In this document: piece by piece, positions 31,368 through 40,030 of the stretch | Position numbering within the stretch: position 1 is the first letter of the stretch | Layout: the number at the start of each line of letters is the position of its first letter | NCBI RefSeq assembly: GCF_905397395.1 | Contig: NZ_CAJPVH010000046.1 | Location: forward strand, 1 to 45,100 | Length of the DNA: 45,100 nt | Direction: 5' to 3' | From: Cupriavidus campinensis | Lineage (GTDB): Bacteria > Pseudomonadota > Gammaproteobacteria > Burkholderiales > Burkholderiaceae | Notes under the pieces: model-generated | What the model was told of the DNA's origin: nothing | The model's input: only the letters and a program-made list of their open reading frames with translations | Databases searched by the model: none | Position numbers and translations under genes: made by a program

Positions 31368-34334
31368 ATGACTGTCCCTGATCCGACGAGTTCCGCCGCG
31401 GGCGCCGCCCCGGCTCACCCCCTTCCCACCGAGGCGCCGGATGCGCCGCCTGGACCCATCGGCAACATGGTCGAAGGGGCCTATGCCACGGTGATGGCCA
31501 GGGCGTTACCCGCCACGGATTCCAATGCCGCCGGCGAGGGCGACGTATTGTACTCGGGGCAGGCCTCCCATTACGCCCGCCGCGTGCTCCAGGCGCGCCC
31601 CGAGCTGGCCGCCGTGGTGGCGGATGCCGCCCGGGCGCCCCTGACGCGTACCTGGATGGAGGCACGGCTGCAGGCGCTCCACGCCCCGTCTGCCGATGCC
31701 GAGGCCGCCGCCGCCCAGGCGCTGCGCCGGCTGCGGGCCGAAGTCATGTGCGTGGTGATCGAGCGCGACCTGCGCGGGCTGGCCCCGCTCGGCGAGATCA
31801 CGGGCGCGATGACCGACCTCGCCGAACTCGGCATCCAGTTCGGCCTGCGCGTGCTCGGCGATGACCTCGCCGCCACCTACGGCCGGCCCACCGGCGCCCA
31901 GAGCGGCGAGGTGCAGGAACTGGTGGTGGTGGGCATGGGCAAGCTGGGCGGGCGCGAACTCAACGTCTCGTCAGATATCGACCTGATCTTTCTTTATGAC
32001 GAGGATGGCGATACCCAGGGCGGGGCGCGCAGCCTCTCGAACCACGAATATTTCATCCGCGTGGGGCGGCGCCTGATCAACCTGCTCTCCGAGGTGACCG
32101 CCGATGGCTACGTGTTCCGCGTGGACATGCGGCTGCGGCCCAATGGCGATGCCGGCCCGCTGGTGTGCAGTCTGGGCATGCTCGAGGAATACCTTGTCGT
32201 GCAGGGCCGCGAGTGGGAGCGCTACGCCTGGATCAAGGGCCGCGTGGTCTCCGCGCTGGATACGCCTCACGCCACGCGCACGGCCGCGCTGCTGGGCCGG
32301 CTGACCACGCCGTTCGTGTTCCGGCGCTACCTCGACTATGGCGTGATCGCGGCCATCCGCGCGCTGCACGCCCAGATCCGCGCGGAGGCGGCCAAGCGCA
32401 GCGGCGGGCTGGCCGGCCACGGCGTGAACCAGCGCTCGTTCAATATCAAGCTCGGGCGCGGCGGCATCCGCGAAATCGAGTTCATGGCGCAGGTGTTCCA
32501 GCTGATCCGCGGCGGCCAGGACGCCGCGCTGCGTGTGCGGCCGACGCTTGAGGTCCTCGACGTGGCCGTGGCCCGCAACCTCCTGCCGGCGGGGCAGGCC
32601 GAGCAGCTGGCCGATGCCTACCGCTTCCTGCGCCAGCTGGAACACCGGCTGCAATACCGCGACGACGCCCAGACCCACCACCTGCCGACCAGCGAGGACG
32701 AACAGCTGGCCGTGGCGCGGATGATGGGCTATGAAGACTGGCCCGCGCTGGTGGCGCAGATGAATGCGCTGATGGCGCCCGTGGCGCAGCAGTTCGAGGC
32801 CACTTTCGCCGATCCGTTCAGCGACCCGGACGCGCCGCAGTGCGAGGCGCTCTGGCCCGAGATCGTGCGGGAAGGGCAGGGCTCGCGGCCCACGCAGGAC
32901 GGCCCGGACGAGACCGATCCCGAGTCGTCGCCGTGCCAGCGGCTCCAGGCCGCCGGCTTCAGCGACTGCACCGGCCTCTACGACCGCCTGCGCGCCATCG
33001 CCACCTCGGTACGCTACCGCGCGTTGTCCGAGTCGAGCCGGGCACGCTTCGACCAACTGGTCAACCGCGCGCTCGACCTCGCCAACAAGCAGGACGATGC
33101 CGACAGCACCATCGCCCGTTTCCTTGATTTTCTCGATGCGATCAGCCGGCGGGCGTCGTATCTCTCGCTGTTATCCGAGTACCCGCAGGCGATGGACCGC
33201 GTCGCCCAGACGCTGCATGCCTCGCGCTGGGCGGCGGCCTACCTGACCCGCCATCCGCAGCTTCTGGACGAATTGCTCGACAGCGAGGCCCTGGCGAGCG
33301 CGCCGGACTGGCCCGCCTTCCGCGCCCGCGTGGCCGAGCGCCTGCAGGTGGCGCACGGTCAGGTCGAGATGCAGATGGACATCCTGCGCCGCGAGCACCA
33401 CGCCGAGACCTTCCGGATCCTGCTGCAGGACCTGCACGGCCTGCTGACCGTGGAGCAGGTGGCCGACCGCCTCTCCGACCTGGCCGACGCGATGCTCGAA
33501 GTCACGCTCGGGGCGGTCTGGGCCCAGCTGGCCACGCGCCACGCCGAGACGCCGCGCTTCGCGGTCATCGCCTACGGGCGGCTGGGCGGGAAGGAGCTGG
33601 GCTATGCGTCCGACCTCGACATCATCTTCCTGTATGACGACGACCACGAGCGCGCGCCGGACGTCTACGCGGCCTATGCCCGTCGCCTGATTACGTGGCT
33701 CACGAGTCACACGGCGGCCGGCATGCTGTTCGATGTGGACATGCGGCTGCGGCCCAACGGCGCGGCGGGGCTGCTTGTGACGAGCTTCGACGCGTTCCGG
33801 CGCTATCAACTGCGCGAGGGCGACAACACCGCCTGGGTCTGGGAGCATCAGGCGCTCACGCGGGCCCGCTGGTGCGCCGGCGACAGCGCGATTGGCGCGC
33901 GCTTCGAGGCGCTGCGCGAGGAGGTGCTGCGCCAGCCGCGCGACGCCGCCGCGCTGCGCGACGAAATCGTGCAGATGCGCGCCAAGGTGGCAGAGGGCCA
34001 TCCCAACCCCACGCCGCTGTTCGACCTCAAGCACGACCGGGGCGGCATGGTCGACATCGAGTTCACGGTGCAGTACCTCGTGCTGCTGCACAGCGGCGCG
34101 CATCCGTCGCTGACCGGTAACAAGGGCAATATCGCGCTGCTGCGCATGGCCGGCGAGCTTGGCCTGATCGACAAGACCCTCGCCGTGGCCGTGGGCGACG
34201 CCTACCGGCTGTTCCGCGCACGCCAGCACAAGCTGCGGCTCGATGGCCAGGACCAGGCCCGCGTGCCGCCGGCCTCCGTGGCGGACCAGACCGCGCAGGT
34301 GCAGGCGCTGTGGCGCGCGGTCTTCGGTGAGTAG
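31368..34334 (+). CDS. glnE: Bifunctional glutamine synthetase adenylyltransferase/adenylyl-removing enzyme
   Basis: A 988-residue GlnE, which adenylylates or deadenylylates glutamine synthetase in response to PII and glutamine. Two nucleotidyltransferase domains are visible: the N-terminal adenylyl-removing site with GKLGGRELNVSSDIDLIF (about 191-208) and the C-terminal adenylylating site with GRLGGKELGYASDLDIIF (about 737-754). Each is followed by a VDMRLRPNG block. The ATG at 31368 is the first start after the divergent promoter region and gives a short Pro/Ala-rich leader; frames further upstream overlap yhdP. The last 8 bases overlap the rhombosortase gene. Confidence 0.97.
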   Translation: MTVPDPTSSAAGAAPAHPLPTEAPDAPPGPIGNMVEGAYATVMARALPATDSNAAGEGDVLYSGQASHYARRVLQARPELAAVVADAARAPLTRTWMEARLQALHAPSADAEAAAAQALRRLRAEVMCVVIERDLRGLAPLGEITGAMTDLAELGIQFGLRVLGDDLAATYGRPTGAQSGEVQELVVVGMGKLGGRELNVSSDIDLIFLYDEDGDTQGGARSLSNHEYFIRVGRRLINLLSEVTADGYVFRVDMRLRPNGDAGPLVCSLGMLEEYLVVQGREWERYAWIKGRVVSALDTPHATRTAALLGRLTTPFVFRRYLDYGVIAAIRALHAQIRAEAAKRSGGLAGHGVNQRSFNIKLGRGGIREIEFMAQVFQLIRGGQDAALRVRPTLEVLDVAVARNLLPAGQAEQLADAYRFLRQLEHRLQYRDDAQTHHLPTSEDEQLAVARMMGYEDWPALVAQMNALMAPVAQQFEATFADPFSDPDAPQCEALWPEIVREGQGSRPTQDGPDETDPESSPCQRLQAAGFSDCTGLYDRLRAIATSVRYRALSESSRARFDQLVNRALDLANKQDDADSTIARFLDFLDAISRRASYLSLLSEYPQAMDRVAQTLHASRWAAAYLTRHPQLLDELLDSEALASAPDWPAFRARVAERLQVAHGQVEMQMDILRREHHAETFRILLQDLHGLLTVEQVADRLSDLADAMLEVTLGAVWAQLATRHAETPRFAVIAYGRLGGKELGYASDLDIIFLYDDDHERAPDVYAAYARRLITWLTSHTAAGMLFDVDMRLRPNGAAGLLVTSFDAFRRYQLREGDNTAWVWEHQALTRARWCAGDSAIGARFEALREEVLRQPRDAAALRDEIVQMRAKVAEGHPNPTPLFDLKHDRGGMVDIEFTVQYLVLLHSGAHPSLTGNKGNIALLRMAGELGLIDKTLAVAVGDAYRLFRARQHKLRLDGQDQARVPPASVADQTAQVQALWRAVFGE

Positions 34335-34953
34335 TTCGGTCCCGCCCCAGCCCGACCACGGCTGGCCGGCCATGCTGGCGACCATCGCCGGCGTGGCCGG
34401 ACTGGCCGCGCTGTTCACCTTCGTCCCCTGGCTGTACGCCCACGGCCTGTACCTGCGCGACGCGGTGCGGCTGGACGGCCAGTGGTGGCGCGTGGCCACG
34501 GCGATGTGGGTGCATCTGGACTGGCGTCACTATCTGGCGGACATGGCCGCCGCCGCCGGCCTGCTGCTACTCGCCGGCCGCGCCACCCGCATCCGCGAGA
34601 TGCTGGCGATCCTCGTCATCAGCGGGCTGGCCGTTCAGGTGGCCCTGCTAAACATCCCCTCGGTCGGCTGGTACGGCGGGCTGTCCGGTGCGCTGCACGG
34701 GCTGGCCCTCTGGGCCGGCCTGCGGCTGCTGCAAGCCCCGGGCTTCTCGCGCGTGATTGGCGTCATCACCTGCGTGGTGGTCATCGGCAAGGTCTGGACC
34801 GAGCAATCCTGGCTCGCTGCACTCGTCTTCGACCCGTCCTGGGGCTTCGGCATCGTCCGCGCCGCCCACGCCGCCGGCGCGATCGCCGGGCTGGCATGCT
34901 GGGTGCTGCAGGAATGGTGGCGCACGCGGCGGGGGAATGGGGCAGGGCGCTAG
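34327..34953 (+). CDS. rrtA: Rhombosortase (rhomboid-like GlyGly-CTERM processing protease)
   Basis: A 208-residue polytopic membrane protein with the rhomboid catalytic pair: Ser120 in YGGLSGALHG and His181 in RAAHAAGAIAG. The small size and motif context fit rhombosortase, the dedicated enzyme that cleaves GlyGly-CTERM tails during export of surface and type II-secreted proteins. The GTG at 34327 overlaps the glnE stop (GTGAGTAG), so translation is probably coupled; in-frame starts further up lie inside glnE. The convergent neighbour is an S8 protease that ends in a GlyGly-CTERM tail, the predicted substrate. The two stops overlap in CTAG (34950-34953). Confidence 0.88.
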   Translation: MSSSVPPQPDHGWPAMLATIAGVAGLAALFTFVPWLYAHGLYLRDAVRLDGQWWRVATAMWVHLDWRHYLADMAAAAGLLLLAGRATRIREMLAILVISGLAVQVALLNIPSVGWYGGLSGALHGLALWAGLRLLQAPGFSRVIGVITCVVVIGKVWTEQSWLAALVFDPSWGFGIVRAAHAAGAIAGLACWVLQEWWRTRRGNGAGR

Positions 34954-36575
34954 CGAACCCGCCGCCGCATCCCAAATCCCACCACCCCAACCACCAGCAA
35001 CACCACCGCACTCCAGGGCGCGATTGCCCCACCGCCGCCGCCGCCACCGCTGTCCGAGGAGGCCGCCGGCGCCGGTGCAGGCGTAGCCGTGACGGCCGGG
35101 TTGGCCGCTGCTACCAGCGCGCCGTCGGCATCCAGCAACCCTGCGCCGCATTTGCCGACGTTTGCGCTTGCGGTGCAGTAGGTGTTGGCCGGATGGGGGC
35201 GCGCGGAGCTTTTCAGGCCGGCGGTGACCTGGGCTGGCGTCAGCGCACCGTTGACCGCGAACATCATCGACACCACGCCGGAGACCATCGGCGCGGCGAA
35301 GCTGGTGCCGGCGGAGTTGCTGATGACGAAGTTGCCGGCCGTGGTCGTGCCGGAATTGCTCAGCGTGCGGATCAGCGACGAGCCGCCCGGCGTGGAGCAG
35401 GTGGGGGTGTTGCCGATCATCACCACGCGCGAGTTGCCGCAGCCGCCGCCCGGGGCGCTCAGGGCGACCTGCGGGCCGACGTTGGCGAAGCTGGCGTTCT
35501 CGCCATCGTTGGCGTGGGCGGTGACGGCGATGACGCCGGTGCAGTCGGCGGGAGCTTCCACGGCGCCGGCCGAATTGCCGGCTGCGGCCACGACCACCAC
35601 GCCGGCGGCGTTCAGGTCGTTGACGGCCTGCTGTTCGATGGACGAGCAACTGCCACCGCCCAGGCTGACGTTGACCACCTTGGCCGGCGTCGCATTGGCC
35701 GGCACGCCGGGTACGGCGAGCCCGCCGGCCCAGCGCATGCCGTCAACCGTATCGGATAACAGCGCGCCGCAGCGGCCCGATACGCGCACCGGCTGGATCC
35801 GCGCGGCCCAGTCCACGCCGGCGATGCCCACGCCGTTGTTGGTCAGCGCGCCCAGCACGCTGGCCACGCGCGTGCCGTGCCACGTGCTGTTGGCCTGGCC
35901 GCTGCCGTCCTGACAGGTCTGGCCGGCTGGAACAAAGTCTCCCGGATCGGTGGGATCGCTATCACGACCATCTACGTTGTCTTGCGAGACGGTCGCGCTA
36001 CTAATGAAGTCGTAGCCCGGCACGAGCCGGTCGACCAGGTCGGGGTGGGGCAGGTAGCCGGTGTCGACCACGGCCACCACGATGCTGCTGCTGCCGCGCG
36101 AGCGGTCCCACGCGCGCGTGAGGTTGGCGGCGCCCACCACCTGGCTCGGCAGGCCCATGTAGGTCTGGTTGCCGGCGAATTCGGGGTCGTTGGGGATGGT
36201 GTCGTGCAGGCGCAGCCAGCGGTCGGGCACCGCATCGGCGATGCGCGGGTCCTGGCGCAGCCGCTTCGCCACCGTTTCGGGGTTGTCGCCCTTGGCGTCG
36301 GTCACGCTCATCAGTTGCAGCGTGCCCGCCATCGGCCGCTTCACGCCGAGCGCCAGGCCCGTGTTGGCCTCCACGGTGCGCATCTGGGTGGGCGTGACGG
36401 ACTGGCTGCCATCCCGCCAGCGCACGATGTAGTTGCCCGTGTAGACCGGCGCGGCCCGCGCCCCGGTGGGGCCCTGCGCGGTCACCGGCAGGCTCCAGCA
36501 TGCGGTCACGGCCAGCAGTGCGGCGGACAGCCCTTGGGCGGCGCGCAGGCCGCGCTTCAGCGTGTGGTGTGGCAT
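34950..36575 (-). CDS. S8 subtilisin-family secreted protease with GlyGly-CTERM tail
   Basis: A 541-residue preproprotease. Signal peptide about 1-34; an I9-like propeptide about 45-125 (YIVRWRDG to VPDRWLRLH); catalytic domain with Asp171 (AVVDTGYL), His233 (STWHGTRVASV), Asn334 (AAGNS) and Ser425 (SAGTSFAAPM). Several cysteine pairs suggest an extracellular life. The C-terminus (506-541) is a Ser/Gly-rich run, then a hydrophobic segment WSAVVLLVVGVVGFGM and RRRVR, the GlyGly-CTERM pattern cleaved by rhombosortase and tied to type II secretion. AGGAG lies six bases before the ATG. A lipoprotein gene with a propeptide-like domain is 69 bases upstream on the same strand. Confidence 0.93.
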   Translation of the reverse strand: MPHHTLKRGLRAAQGLSAALLAVTACWSLPVTAQGPTGARAAPVYTGNYIVRWRDGSQSVTPTQMRTVEANTGLALGVKRPMAGTLQLMSVTDAKGDNPETVAKRLRQDPRIADAVPDRWLRLHDTIPNDPEFAGNQTYMGLPSQVVGAANLTRAWDRSRGSSSIVVAVVDTGYLPHPDLVDRLVPGYDFISSATVSQDNVDGRDSDPTDPGDFVPAGQTCQDGSGQANSTWHGTRVASVLGALTNNGVGIAGVDWAARIQPVRVSGRCGALLSDTVDGMRWAGGLAVPGVPANATPAKVVNVSLGGGSCSSIEQQAVNDLNAAGVVVVAAAGNSAGAVEAPADCTGVIAVTAHANDGENASFANVGPQVALSAPGGGCGNSRVVMIGNTPTCSTPGGSSLIRTLSNSGTTTAGNFVISNSAGTSFAAPMVSGVVSMMFAVNGALTPAQVTAGLKSSARPHPANTYCTASANVGKCGAGLLDADGALVAAANPAVTATPAPAPAASSDSGGGGGGGAIAPWSAVVLLVVGVVGFGMRRRVR

Positions 36576-36645
36576 CTACGACTCCTGGGGGCGTTGGTAG
36601 TGCGATGCGAACTGCTGAACAGCAACCTACAGGAAAACGGGCGCT

Positions 36646-37098
36646 TTATTGTGCTGGCATGTCCCGGCTGGTGGGCATGGTGCGATGCGGCTTGAGCGTG
36701 CGGTCCGACGTGGCCGATTCCACGCGCGGCGCGGCCTGCAGCGTGGCCACGGCCTGGTCCAGCGTGATGTCGGGCACGGCCGTGATGGCGGTGACCAGCC
36801 ACACGCCGCCGGACATCGGCCGCTTCACCACGTACCGGACCGGGCCCTCGATCCCCGCCAGCAGCTTGCCGGCGTCCTCGGACACCGTCACCTCGGGCGG
36901 CGTGAACTTGACGAGGATATCGCCGATGGCGCGGTCGTCGGTGATGCTGCCGCGCGGCGGCGCGAACGATTTCGACTCCGACGCGCAGCCCGAGACGGCG
37001 CCCAGCGATGCCAGCGAGGCAACGGCGGCCAGCGCCATCGCCAGGACCCTGCGGCGGGGGCGGGGGCGGGGGTGTTGCGGGGACTGACCAGCGGTCAT
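36646..37098 (-). CDS. Lipoprotein with a stand-alone protease-propeptide-like domain
   Basis: A 150-residue lipoprotein: an unusually long, Arg/Pro-rich n-region, then a hydrophobic core and lipobox VSGC with Cys38. The rest resembles the I9-type propeptide of the downstream S8 protease: VKRPMSGGVWLVTAITA here against VKRPMAGTLQLMSVTDA there, in both cases followed by a helix and a PR-E/D-A turn and a closing RTLKPH/RWLRLH segment. I9 domains chaperone and inhibit subtilisins. A membrane-bound free copy next to the enzyme gene suggests a periplasmic inhibitor or foldase that protects the cell before secretion. No experimental name is known to me. Confidence 0.8.
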   Translation of the reverse strand: MTAGQSPQHPRPRPRRRVLAMALAAVASLASLGAVSGCASESKSFAPPRGSITDDRAIGDILVKFTPPEVTVSEDAGKLLAGIEGPVRYVVKRPMSGGVWLVTAITAVPDITLDQAVATLQAAPRVESATSDRTLKPHRTMPTSRDMPAQ

Positions 37099-37165
37099 GG
37101 GGCGAAGCTCCTGAGATCTGTATCTATATATATAGCGGGATGCGGACGTGGCGACGGTGCGCGCT

Positions 37166-38968
37166 TCAGCCGGCGGCCCGGCGCGGGCGGCGCGAGCCCC
37201 CTTCGCGCGGCGCGGTGGTGGCCTGATTTGCGGCCTGATTTGCAGCCTGGCTCGCGGCCAGCTCGGCGGCGCGGGCGCCCTGCGCCAGCATCTCCTGCGC
37301 GTGTTGCGTCGTCGTGGCGGTGACCGTGGCCCCGCCCAGCATGCGCGCGGTCTCGTTGACGCGGCCCTCGGCGTCGAGCACGCGGATTCTGGACCGCGTG
37401 ACGGCGGCCCGGGCCTTCGTGGCGTCGGCCGTCTCCTTGCTGACCAGCAGGTGCGTGCCGGCCTGCGCCGCCACCTGCGGCAGGTGGGTCACGCAGAGCA
37501 CCTGGCGCGCGCGGCCCAGTTCCTGCAGGCGCCGGCCCACCACCTCGGCCACGGCGCCCCCGATGCCGGTATCCACTTCGTCGAAGATCAGCGTCGGCGT
37601 GGGTGCGGCCTCGCTCGTGATGACCGAGATGGCCAGGCTGATCCGGGCCAGTTCGCCGCCGGACGCCACCTTGGCCAGCGGGCGGGCCGTCACGCCGGCA
37701 TGGCCGGCGACGAGGAATTCCACCTGCTCCAGCCCGTGGCTCTGGCCTTCGGCCTCGTCGAGCGGATTCAGTGCCACCACGAAGGTGCCGCCAGCCATCG
37801 ACAAGCCCTGCATGGCGTCCGTGACGGCGCCGGACAGCGCCTTGGCGGCGGTCTTGCGCGCGGCGGACAGGTGCCGCGCCAGCGTCAGGTAGGCGGCGCG
37901 TGCGGCGGCCTCGCGGGCCAGCACCTTGTTGATGTCCTGCGCGGCCTGCAGGTCGTCGAGTTGCTGGCGGCGGGCCAGCAGTTCGTCCGGCAACTGCTCC
38001 GGCGGCAGGCGGTACTTGCGCGCCGCCGTGTGCAGCGCCTGCATGCGCGCTTCCACGGCCTGCAGGCGTTCCGGATCGAGTTCGAGCCGGTCGACGTAGC
38101 GCGTCAGCGAATGCGCGGCTTCCTCGATCTGCACCTGCGCCGGTTCCAGCGCGGCGAGCACGTCGCGCAGCGCGGGATCGACATCGGCCAGTTGCTGGAG
38201 CCGGTGCACCACGCTGTTGAGCACGGACAGCACGGCGCCGTCGGCCTCGGACAGCGCGTCCAGCGCGGCGCGGCTGCCGTCGATCAGGCCGGCCGCGTGC
38301 GAGAGGCGGTTGTATTCGCCCTGGATCTCTTCCCATTCGCCCGCCTGGGGCGCCAGCTTGTCGAGTTCGCCCACCTGCCATTCCAGCCGCTCGCGCTCAA
38401 GCTGCATTTCGCGCGATTGCGACTCCACGGCCTCGCGCTGGCGCACGCAGGTGCGCCAGGCCCGCCACGCCTCCGCCACCGCGCCGGCCTGTTCGGTCAG
38501 GCCCGCGTGGGCGTCGAACAGGTGGCGCTGGGCGTCCGGCCGCAGCAGCAGCTGGTGGGCGTGCTGGCCGTGGATGTCCACGAGCTGGTCGCCCACCTCG
38601 CGCAGCTGGGCCAGCGTGGCCGCCGTGCCGTTGATGAACGCCTTGCTACGGCCGCCCGCATCGACGGTGCGGCGCAGCAGCACGGTGCCTTCGCCGTCCA
38701 GGCCGGTCTCGTCGCCGGACAGCTCACGCTCGGCCAGCCAGGCGTCGAGCGCTGCGTGCGTGCCGAAGGTGGCGCTGATGCTTGCGCGGGTGCTGCCTTC
38801 GCGCACCACGCCGGCGTCGGCGCGTTCGCCGAGCACCAGGGCCAGTGCATCGATCAGGATGGACTTGCCGGCGCCGGTCTCGCCGGTGAAGACGGTAAAG
38901 CCGGTGGTGAAGTCGAGGTCGAGCGTATCGACGATGACGAAATCGCGGATGGACAGGCTGCGGAGCAT
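37166..38968 (-). CDS. recN: DNA repair ATPase RecN
   Basis: A 600-residue SMC-like protein acting in double-strand break repair. It has Walker A GETGAGKS near residue 29-36, long coiled-coil arms (about 155-370), the ABC signature ASGGELARISLA and Walker B LIFDEVDTGIGG, followed by CVTHLPQVAAQA. The last 35 residues are an Ala/Gln/Arg-rich tail with a short direct repeat (QAANQAANQA) beyond the usual RecN end. It follows nadK by 28 bases on the same strand, a classic gene pair. No LexA-type SOS box was recognised upstream, which fits expression from the nadK promoter. Confidence 0.97.
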   Translation of the reverse strand: MLRSLSIRDFVIVDTLDLDFTTGFTVFTGETGAGKSILIDALALVLGERADAGVVREGSTRASISATFGTHAALDAWLAERELSGDETGLDGEGTVLLRRTVDAGGRSKAFINGTAATLAQLREVGDQLVDIHGQHAHQLLLRPDAQRHLFDAHAGLTEQAGAVAEAWRAWRTCVRQREAVESQSREMQLERERLEWQVGELDKLAPQAGEWEEIQGEYNRLSHAAGLIDGSRAALDALSEADGAVLSVLNSVVHRLQQLADVDPALRDVLAALEPAQVQIEEAAHSLTRYVDRLELDPERLQAVEARMQALHTAARKYRLPPEQLPDELLARRQQLDDLQAAQDINKVLAREAAARAAYLTLARHLSAARKTAAKALSGAVTDAMQGLSMAGGTFVVALNPLDEAEGQSHGLEQVEFLVAGHAGVTARPLAKVASGGELARISLAISVITSEAAPTPTLIFDEVDTGIGGAVAEVVGRRLQELGRARQVLCVTHLPQVAAQAGTHLLVSKETADATKARAAVTRSRIRVLDAEGRVNETARMLGGATVTATTTQHAQEMLAQGARAAELAASQAANQAANQATTAPREGGSRRPRRAAG

Positions 38969-38996
38969 CGTGGCCTTGGGGGGAGTGGGGGCCGGC

Positions 38997-39929
38997 TCAG
39001 AGCCGGTTGTCCTCGGTCGGGTATTCGTGCCAGTGCAGCTTCTTGCGCAGCGTGGCGTAGTAGTTGTAGCCCACCGGATGCAACAGGGTCACGGTCTTGC
39101 TCGAGCGGCGCACGACGATCCGGTCGCCCTGCAGCAGCGAGGTCAGAGACTGCATGTCGAAATTGGCACTCGCGTCGCGCGCGGTGGCCACCTCGATCGT
39201 CACTTCCGCGTCGTGCGGCAGCACGATCGGGCGGTTGGACAGCGCGTGCGGGGCAATTGGCACCAGCACCAGCCCGGACAGCGTAGGATGCAGGATCGGC
39301 CCGCCGGCGGCCAGCGCGTAGGCGGTGGAACCGGTGGGCGTGGAGACGATCAGGCCGTCCGAACGCTGGTTGTACATGAAATAGCCGTCCACCGAGACGG
39401 CCAGCTCGACCATGCCGGAAATGCCGGAACGGTTGACCACCACGTCGTTGAACGCCAGCGCGGAGAAGATCACGCCGTCGTCGCGGATCACGCGGGATTC
39501 CAGCAGCATGCGGGTTTCGGCCTCGTAGCGGCCGGCGAGCATCTCGGGCAGGGCGCGCGTCACGTCCTCCAGCGGGATGTCGGTCATGAAGCCCAGCCGG
39601 CCATGGTTCACGCCGATCAGCGGCACGTCGAGCCCGGCCAGCTGGCGGGCCAGGCCCAGCAGCGTGCCGTCGCCGCCGAGCACCACGGCCACGTCGGCCT
39701 CGCGCCCGATCTCGTCGGCGGAGAATACCGGGTAGCCGGAGAGGCCGGTGGCCTGTGCGGTCTCGCGCTCGAAGACCACGTCCTGGCCGTTGCGGGAAAT
39801 GCAGGCGGCCAATTCCTCGAGCGGGCCCTCGATGCCGGCGGTCGAGTACCGGCCGACCAGGGCAACGGTCTGGAACGCGGCGCGGGGCGCAGCGGCGGGG
39901 GCGATGGCTGGGTTCTGGGGGGCAGACAT
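38997..39929 (-). CDS. nadK: NAD kinase
   Basis: A 310-residue NAD kinase making NADP from NAD and ATP. The catalytic GGDGT motif is in VAVVLGGDGTLLGLAR; NHGRLGFMTDI, DGLIVSTPTGSTAYALAAGG and ALSNRPIVLP complete the family set. The ATG at 39929 begins MSAPQNPAIAP; an in-frame ATG at 39980 would run into the hrcA promoter region. The gene is divergent from hrcA with a 101-base gap and leads a nadK-recN unit. Confidence 0.97.
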   Translation of the reverse strand: MSAPQNPAIAPAAAPRAAFQTVALVGRYSTAGIEGPLEELAACISRNGQDVVFERETAQATGLSGYPVFSADEIGREADVAVVLGGDGTLLGLARQLAGLDVPLIGVNHGRLGFMTDIPLEDVTRALPEMLAGRYEAETRMLLESRVIRDDGVIFSALAFNDVVVNRSGISGMVELAVSVDGYFMYNQRSDGLIVSTPTGSTAYALAAGGPILHPTLSGLVLVPIAPHALSNRPIVLPHDAEVTIEVATARDASANFDMQSLTSLLQGDRIVVRRSSKTVTLLHPVGYNYYATLRKKLHWHEYPTEDNRL

Positions 39930-40030
39930 GCCGGGATTAGACCATACCGCCGTGACCATTGTCAGTAGGTGGGCACGCACCGGTGCGAAGCCCGCCCGAA
40001 CCGGGGAAAGTTGTTTAAAATCGGGGCACT

